In this document: in pieces, positions 58,553 through 64,000 of the stretch
Position numbering within the stretch: position 1 is the first letter of the stretch
Layout of the letters: every line of letters starts with the position of its first letter
Assembly (NCBI RefSeq): GCF_001570425.1
Contig: NZ_BCSX01000064.1
Location: 124,001 to 188,000, forward strand
Reading direction: 5' to 3'
From: Mycolicibacterium brisbanense
GTDB taxonomy: Bacteria > Actinomycetota > Actinomycetes > Mycobacteriales > Mycobacteriaceae
DNA length: 64,000 bases
Made by a program: the position numbers and the translations under genes
Notes under the pieces: model-generated
Database searches by the model: none
Told to the model about the DNA's origin: nothing
The model's input: the letters and a program-made list of their open reading frames with translations, nothing else

Positions 58553-59854
58553 TCAACCCACACCGAGGGTGCGGCCCAGTCGCTCTCGCAACGTCGGCGC
58601 CAGATACTCCTGTGGGAAGAGCCCACGTCGTTGCAGGATGGGTACCACCTGCGTGGCGAAGTTCTCCAGGTCGACACTCGTATCGGCGGGCATGATCGTG
58701 AACCCGTCGGCGGCCCCGGCGGCGAGCCAGGCCTGCAGGTCGTCGGCGACGCGCTCGGCGGATCCCACGAGCAGCCGGTGACCGGATCCTCCGGCACTGC
58801 GGTGTACCAATTGCCTTGGAGAGTAGGGACGTTCGGCGATCAGCGCACGAGTGGATGCGTTGAATCCCGAGGAGAACGCGCGGCCCGGGGCCGCTTTCGG
58901 CAGATCGTACGCACTGATCGGATCATCTGGGCCGAAGGCGCCGTCGGGGAGGCCGAGGTTGGCAAGGAGTTCGGCGGTCAACCGTTCGATCGGCAGTGTC
59001 GCGTACAAGCGTTCAGCGCGCGCCGCGGCCTCGGCGTCGCTGTCGGCCACCAGCACGACGACACCCAGCGAGATCTTTATGTCGTCAGGATGGCGGCCTG
59101 CCCCGACGGCCCTGCGCCGGATGTCGTGGCGGAACTCGACGGCTTTGGAAGGCGTCTGGGCCACGGTGAACACGACATCGGCGAAATCGCCGGCCAGCTT
59201 GAGCCCCCCTTCGGAGCCGCCGGCCTGCACCAGGACCGGGCGCCCCTGCGGACCTGCCGGGACTGGTAGGGGCCCGGCGACCGAGAAGAACTCGCCACGG
59301 TGGGCGATCCCGTGGATCCGGGTTGGATCGGCGTACCGTCCGGAGTCCTTGTCAGCGATCAGCCAGTCCGGCTCCCAGCCGTCCCAGAGCCGGGTCACCA
59401 CGTCGAGGAACTCCCACGCGCGCCGGTAGCGCGTGTCCTTATCAGGATGTTGAGGCAGACCGAAATTCGCGGCCGCCGCCGATGTCCCGGTGGTCACGAT
59501 GTTGACCGCCGCGCGTCCCTTGGTGACGTGGTCGAGCGCCTGGAACCGCCGCGCCAGGTTGTACGGCGAGTTGTACGTGGTGGAGCTGGTGACGATGACG
59601 CCGAGATTGTCGGTGAGTGCCGCCACGTGGCCCAGCAGTACCAGGGGGTCGATTCCGGTTCCCGGCGCGTCGGCGATATCGCCGTGTACTGCGGGTCCGT
59701 CACCGAGAAACACCGCGTCGATGACAGCGTTCTCCGCGATACGTGCCAGCCGGGTGAAGTGGTCGATGTCGAGATGGGCCACTGGATCCGCGTGCGGTAG
59801 TCGCCAGGCGGTCCGGAAGTGTCCTGGCGTCATGAGCGACAGGTTCAGGTGCAT
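58553..59854 (-). CDS. FMNH2-dependent monooxygenase, NtaA/SnaA/DszA family
   Basis: 433 residues. Luciferase-like fold: MHLNLSLMTPGHFRTAWRLP at the start, AENAVIDAVFLGDGPAVHGD, GVIVTSSTTYNSPYNLARRF, NIVTTGTSAAAANFGL, and RPVLVQAGGSEGGLKLAGDF. NtaA/SnaA/DszA enzymes use reduced FMN from a partner reductase to oxidise chelators, sulfones or sulfonates. Last gene of a five-gene left-going run with a second LLM, two aldo/keto reductases and a DszC/SfnB-like enzyme. Confidence 0.9.
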   Translation of the reverse strand: MHLNLSLMTPGHFRTAWRLPHADPVAHLDIDHFTRLARIAENAVIDAVFLGDGPAVHGDIADAPGTGIDPLVLLGHVAALTDNLGVIVTSSTTYNSPYNLARRFQALDHVTKGRAAVNIVTTGTSAAAANFGLPQHPDKDTRYRRAWEFLDVVTRLWDGWEPDWLIADKDSGRYADPTRIHGIAHRGEFFSVAGPLPVPAGPQGRPVLVQAGGSEGGLKLAGDFADVVFTVAQTPSKAVEFRHDIRRRAVGAGRHPDDIKISLGVVVLVADSDAEAAARAERLYATLPIERLTAELLANLGLPDGAFGPDDPISAYDLPKAAPGRAFSSGFNASTRALIAERPYSPRQLVHRSAGGSGHRLLVGSAERVADDLQAWLAAGAADGFTIMPADTSVDLENFATQVVPILQRRGLFPQEYLAPTLRERLGRTLGVG

Positions 59855-60927
59855 GCGGCTGCCAGGGTTTCGGATGCCGCATGCCATCCCAATGCAGGCG
59901 CGATTTCGCGGGCTGCGGCTTCGAGCAGCCTGAGGTGTTCATCATGGTCCGGCACGCCGGGCACGAAGCTCACCAGCAAGTCGGTCGCATTCCGCAGCGC
60001 AGGATCGTCGGCGAGTTGGGCAGCCAGTTCCTCGCTGGGGCCGACAAGTGCCCGGTCGTTGTGCAGGTATTCCTCGACGGATCCGGGAGACGGGACGGCA
60101 CCGGAGGTGGTCCAGCTCTGCCAACGCAGCACTCCCGGTGTGACGCGCCGGATTGCCTCTCGTCGGTCCGGGTGTGGATACACCGCGCGAGACACCTGCA
60201 CTCTCGGTGCCCGCTCGGTATGCGCCCAGGCTTGCCGATAGGACTCGATGATCTCGGCCTGGTGTCGCTGTGCGTCAGCCGTCGTGCCGCCCTGCCACGC
60301 AGTGGCGCGTGAGAGCTGCAGCCCGTCACCGGCCCGCGCGGCGGCTTGCGCCGCAGGGTGCGCGTGTGTGGGATCGCTGGTGGTCGCCTGCCACAGACGT
60401 TCTCGAACTCCTGCACCCGACGGGTGCAGGACCTCGTCGAGATCGTTGACCGGTGCACCGTCGAGCACGGCGTGCAGACGACGGACCGACTCGGAGTACA
60501 GGCTGTGACGATCAGACAGTTTGCGGCCAAAGGCTTTCCACGCCCCGGCGAACGGCCCCGACCCGACACCGAGCTCCAGTCGGCCGGCGCTGAGGGCATC
60601 CAGCGTGGCGGCGTCTTCGGCAACTCTCAACGGGTCTTCCAACGGAAGCACCAGTACGCCAGTCCCCAGTCTGATCCGCCGGGTGTGCGCGGCGATGGCG
60701 GCCAGCACCACCAGTGGTGAAGCGATGTGTTCGTTGCCCTGGCGGAAATGCCGCTGGATGACCCAACCCGAGTCATATCCCAGTTGCTCGGCCGCCACGA
60801 ACAATTCGATGGCCTCGCGATAGGCGGCATCCGGCGGGATGTCACGGTCCAGGTGCAGCAGGAAGCCGAGCCGGAAGGCTCGGCCGCCGGCGACACCGGC
60901 TCCGATCGTGGGCGTCCGGTCAGGCAT
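59845..60927 (-). CDS. LLM-class flavin-dependent oxidoreductase
   Basis: 360 residues from ATG 60927 (MPDRTPTIGAGVAG); ATG 60966 is an in-frame alternative overlapping the previous gene. F420/FMN luciferase-like pattern: VAAEQLGYDSGWVIQRHFRQ, RIRLGTGVLVLPLEDPLRVA, and LDALSAGRLELGVGSGPFAG. The 3' end overlaps the next gene by ten bases, indicating coupling. Probably works on the same substrate class as the adjacent NtaA/SnaA/DszA enzyme. Confidence 0.85.
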   Translation of the reverse strand: MPDRTPTIGAGVAGGRAFRLGFLLHLDRDIPPDAAYREAIELFVAAEQLGYDSGWVIQRHFRQGNEHIASPLVVLAAIAAHTRRIRLGTGVLVLPLEDPLRVAEDAATLDALSAGRLELGVGSGPFAGAWKAFGRKLSDRHSLYSESVRRLHAVLDGAPVNDLDEVLHPSGAGVRERLWQATTSDPTHAHPAAQAAARAGDGLQLSRATAWQGGTTADAQRHQAEIIESYRQAWAHTERAPRVQVSRAVYPHPDRREAIRRVTPGVLRWQSWTTSGAVPSPGSVEEYLHNDRALVGPSEELAAQLADDPALRNATDLLVSFVPGVPDHDEHLRLLEAAAREIAPALGWHAASETLAAACT

Positions 60928-60928
60928 C

Positions 60929-61960
60929 TCAGAGATTCGATCCGGTGCCGTGGATGCCGTGTTCATCGATGATCGCCAACTCGTCGGCCGTGAGTTCAGG
61001 AAAATCCAGCGCCTTGACGTTGTGGTCCAGCTGCCAGGTGGAGCTCGCGCCGATGAGCGCTGAAGTGACCGTCGAGCGGCGCAGCACCCACTGCAGCGCG
61101 AGTTGCGCCAATGACTGTCCGCGGGCCTCGGCGAGCTTGTTCAGCTCGGCGGTGCGCTGGCGGTAGGTGTCTGTGATCACCGAAGGATCGAGGAACGTGC
61201 TGTTGAGCGCGCGGGCTCCGTCGGGGATCGATTCGAGGTACTTGTTGGTCAGAAGACCTTGGGCAAGAGGCGAATAGACGACCAGCCCGAAGCCGTCGTC
61301 GTCGGCGAGTTGCAGGAGCCCGTTCTGTTCGATGCCGCGGTCGAAGATCGAATAGCGCGGCTGGTGGATCAGCAACGGGACGCCGGCTGCGCGCAGCAGC
61401 TCGGCGATCTGGTGAGTCTGTTCGGGCAGATAGTTGGAGATGCCGATGTAGAGCGCCTTGCCCTGCTGCACTGCTGAAGCCAACGCGCCGACCGTCTCCT
61501 CCAGCGGAGTGGAGGGGTCTGGGCGGTGGTGGTAGAAGATGTCGACGTAGTCGGTGCCGAGATCGCGCAGGCTGTGTTCCAGTGACCGCAGCAGCGATTT
61601 GCGGGACCCGCCCTTGAGGTACGGGCTGGGCCCGATGTCGTTGCCCGCCTTGGTTGACAAGACGAGTTCGTCGCGGTACGGCGCGAGATCCTTGGCCAGT
61701 ACCCGGCCGAAGTTCTGTTGCGCGGCCCGATGCGGAGGGCCGTAGCGGTCGGCATTGTCGAAGTGGGTGATGCCGAGATCGAAAGCGTGAAGGATGATCT
61801 CGCGTTGTGTCTCGAACGGATAGTCGGTGCCGAACTTCTGCCACAAGCCGAACGAGAAGGCCGGCAGGTCCAGCCCTGAATGTCCCGATCGGCGGTACCC
61901 GATCTTGGTGTAGCGGTCTTCGGCAGCGGCGTAGGTCGTTTCGAAGGTGCCGTAGCTCAT
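60929..61960 (-). CDS. aldo/keto reductase (YghZ-like)
   Basis: 343 residues. AKR14-type pattern: LPAFSFGLWQKFGTDYPFET, ITHFDNADRYGPPH (catalytic Asp and Tyr), ELVLSTKAGNDIGPSPYLKG (Lys), YVDIFYHHRPDPSTPLEETV (His), and ALIGASSTWQLDHNV (NADPH site). Reduces aldehydes with NADPH. One base before the LLM start. Confidence 0.9.
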   Translation of the reverse strand: MSYGTFETTYAAAEDRYTKIGYRRSGHSGLDLPAFSFGLWQKFGTDYPFETQREIILHAFDLGITHFDNADRYGPPHRAAQQNFGRVLAKDLAPYRDELVLSTKAGNDIGPSPYLKGGSRKSLLRSLEHSLRDLGTDYVDIFYHHRPDPSTPLEETVGALASAVQQGKALYIGISNYLPEQTHQIAELLRAAGVPLLIHQPRYSIFDRGIEQNGLLQLADDDGFGLVVYSPLAQGLLTNKYLESIPDGARALNSTFLDPSVITDTYRQRTAELNKLAEARGQSLAQLALQWVLRRSTVTSALIGASSTWQLDHNVKALDFPELTADELAIIDEHGIHGTGSNL

Positions 61961-61986
61961 GGTGGAGTGCCTCTCGGTAGCAGATT

Positions 61987-63015
<1,029 letters not shown>

Positions 63016-63026
63016 CGATCTCCTTC

Positions 63027-64000
63027 TCAGAACAGGCCGGTGGTCGGTGGGTCCTCACCGGTCAGGTGATAGGCGCCGGCCACGGATGCTTTCCATTGCC
63101 GCGGATTGTGATTGGCCGCCGTGCGCGCGTTGCGCCAGTGCCGGTCAAACCCGAGGTGGTGGTCGGTGATGGATCCTCCGCCCACATCGAAGAGCAACTG
63201 CGCGGCACTGAGCGCGGATTCGATGGCCACAACACCGGCCTGGGCGACGCTCACCGATGCCTGCGCGCCCGCGGCCCGGGCCGTTGCCCCGGTGAGCCCG
63301 CGTATCGCGTGCAGCTCCTCGGCAGCCAGTAGGACAACAGCTTTGGCAGCTTGGGCGTGCGCGGCGATCTGGCCGACGGTTTGGCGGACGTAGGGATCAT
63401 CGACGCTCCTATCGGCCGAGCTGTGTTTGATCGGGCGGGCTTTCTCCCGGACGAACCACACGGCATCGTCGAGTGCGCGCGCGGCGATACCTGCCTGCAC
63501 CGCAGCAAGATACAACTGGGCGAACGATCCGGTCCACGGGTTGTCCGGCACGTGCTCGCCGGCCACCACCGCCTCGTCGTCGAATACCCGGACGTTTCGC
63601 AGTTCGGTCGTACCGCTCTGGGTGAGGCGCTGTCCGACAGCGTCGAAATCGTCGAGGTGCTCGACACCGGCCCGGTCGGTGGGCACCGTGAACCGGATGG
63701 CGCGGCCGTTCTCATCGATGGCCTGCGCCGAGAAGTAGGACGCATACAGGCCGCCCGTGGAGTAGTACTTGCGGCCGTTGACGATATAGCCGTCAGCGAC
63801 GCGGCGGGCAGTCGTGGCAACGCTACCGCTGGCTCCGCCACTGCGTTCGTTGCTGGTGCCGGCGAACAGCGCGCACCGGCGCAACCGGTCCAGATTGACC
63901 TCGCGCAGCGGCAGGTCCTCGTGCCGGGCGATTTGTTCGGCGACCAGAAACGTTGTGCGAAGTGCCTGCGCCACATTGGAATCCGCCCGCGCGATGGCGA
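63027..64000 (-). CDS. DszC/SfnB-like acyl-CoA dehydrogenase-fold flavoenzyme (partial, N-terminus outside window)
   Basis: About 324 residues visible; the frame is open to the right edge (AIARADSNVAQALRTTFLVA), so the N-terminus is missing. ACAD-fold segments: VNGRKYYSTGGLYASYFSAQ, VGQRLTQSGTTELRNVRVF, and SVAQAGVVAIESALSAAQLL with DVGGGSITDHHLGFDRHWRN at the end. This matches the DszC/SfnB group of FMNH2-dependent oxygenases rather than CoA-dependent dehydrogenases; the usual Glu base is not evident. First visible gene of the sulfur-like cluster. Confidence 0.85.
   Translation of the reverse strand, partial: AIARADSNVAQALRTTFLVAEQIARHEDLPLREVNLDRLRRCALFAGTSNERSGGASGSVATTARRVADGYIVNGRKYYSTGGLYASYFSAQAIDENGRAIRFTVPTDRAGVEHLDDFDAVGQRLTQSGTTELRNVRVFDDEAVVAGEHVPDNPWTGSFAQLYLAAVQAGIAARALDDAVWFVREKARPIKHSSADRSVDDPYVRQTVGQIAAHAQAAKAVVLLAAEELHAIRGLTGATARAAGAQASVSVAQAGVVAIESALSAAQLLFDVGGGSITDHHLGFDRHWRNARTAANHNPRQWKASVAGAYHLTGEDPPTTGLF

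Noticed and set aside
60408..60428. Perfect palindrome CCTGCACCC-GAC-GGGTGCAGG
   Set aside because: It lies inside the LLM coding sequence and encodes an ordinary stretch (VLHPSGAGV); coincidence in high-GC coding DNA is likely.

Overview
The window is high-GC actinobacterial DNA and almost certainly comes from a fast-growing mycobacterium (Mycolicibacterium type). Evidence: a chromosomal aminoglycoside 2'-N-acetyltransferase of the mycobacterial AAC(2')-I family; the neighbourhood narK - nnaR - sirohydrochlorin chelatase - nirBD plus pxpBC and a FecB2-like lipoprotein, which I remember as syntenic with M. tuberculosis Rv0252-Rv0265c and M. smegmatis around MSMEG_0427-0448; frequent GTG/TTG starts; and many small secreted proteins. 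No insertion sequence, integrase, CRISPR array or rRNA gene was seen.

Layout. (1) 1-7419: histidine utilisation. A left-going, translationally coupled operon hutU - M20 amidohydrolase - hutF - hutI (cut by the window edge), an RpiR-type regulator and a divergent hutH. (2) 7484-14731: nitrate/nitrite assimilation. nirBD, a small winged-helix protein, a membrane protein, then left-going narK - nnaR - sirB; sirB probably supplies siroheme for NirB. (3) 14770-22184: aac(2')-I, 5-oxoprolinase subunits pxpC/pxpB, a VUT-family transporter, an iron-siderophore binding lipoprotein, a small secreted protein, an amidohydrolase and an APC permease. (4) 22197-31000: ohr/ohrR with twin operators, an MFS-USP fusion, a Baeyer-Villiger monooxygenase/alcohol dehydrogenase pair, a small secreted peptide with a textbook terminator, an AraC regulator and a TauE/SafE permease. 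(5) 31005-40426: accessory genes (crotonase, LysE exporter, SDR, a SnoaL/DUF3237/TetR operon with twin operators, GNAT, a transporter pseudogene remnant, thioesterase, MocR regulator, nitroreductase).

(6) 40556-50729 is the most interesting block: about 10 kb in five transcription units (APC permease - nucleoside hydrolase - adenosine deaminase; TIM-barrel isomerase; class III aminotransferase; cyclase-family hydrolase; a FadR-type GntR regulator; a second APC permease with an ASRT-family protein; an SDR). Every promoter region carries a copy of one operator, ACTGGT-n3-ACCAGT with an extended right half ACCAGTAnnGCC. It looks like a self-contained, GntR-controlled catabolic regulon for a nucleoside-like or N-glycosidic compound whose full pathway I cannot name.

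(7) 51038-57619: small membrane proteins, DUF4239, GAF-ANTAR, a secreted protein, a third APC permease coupled to a USP-like protein, and an HNH endonuclease. (8) 57690-57839: tRNA-His(GTG) and tRNA-Arg(ACG). (9) 57905-64000: a secreted protein and a left-going run of two flavin-dependent LLM monooxygenases, two aldo/keto reductases and a DszC/SfnB-like flavoenzyme (cut by the right edge), resembling organosulfur scavenging modules.
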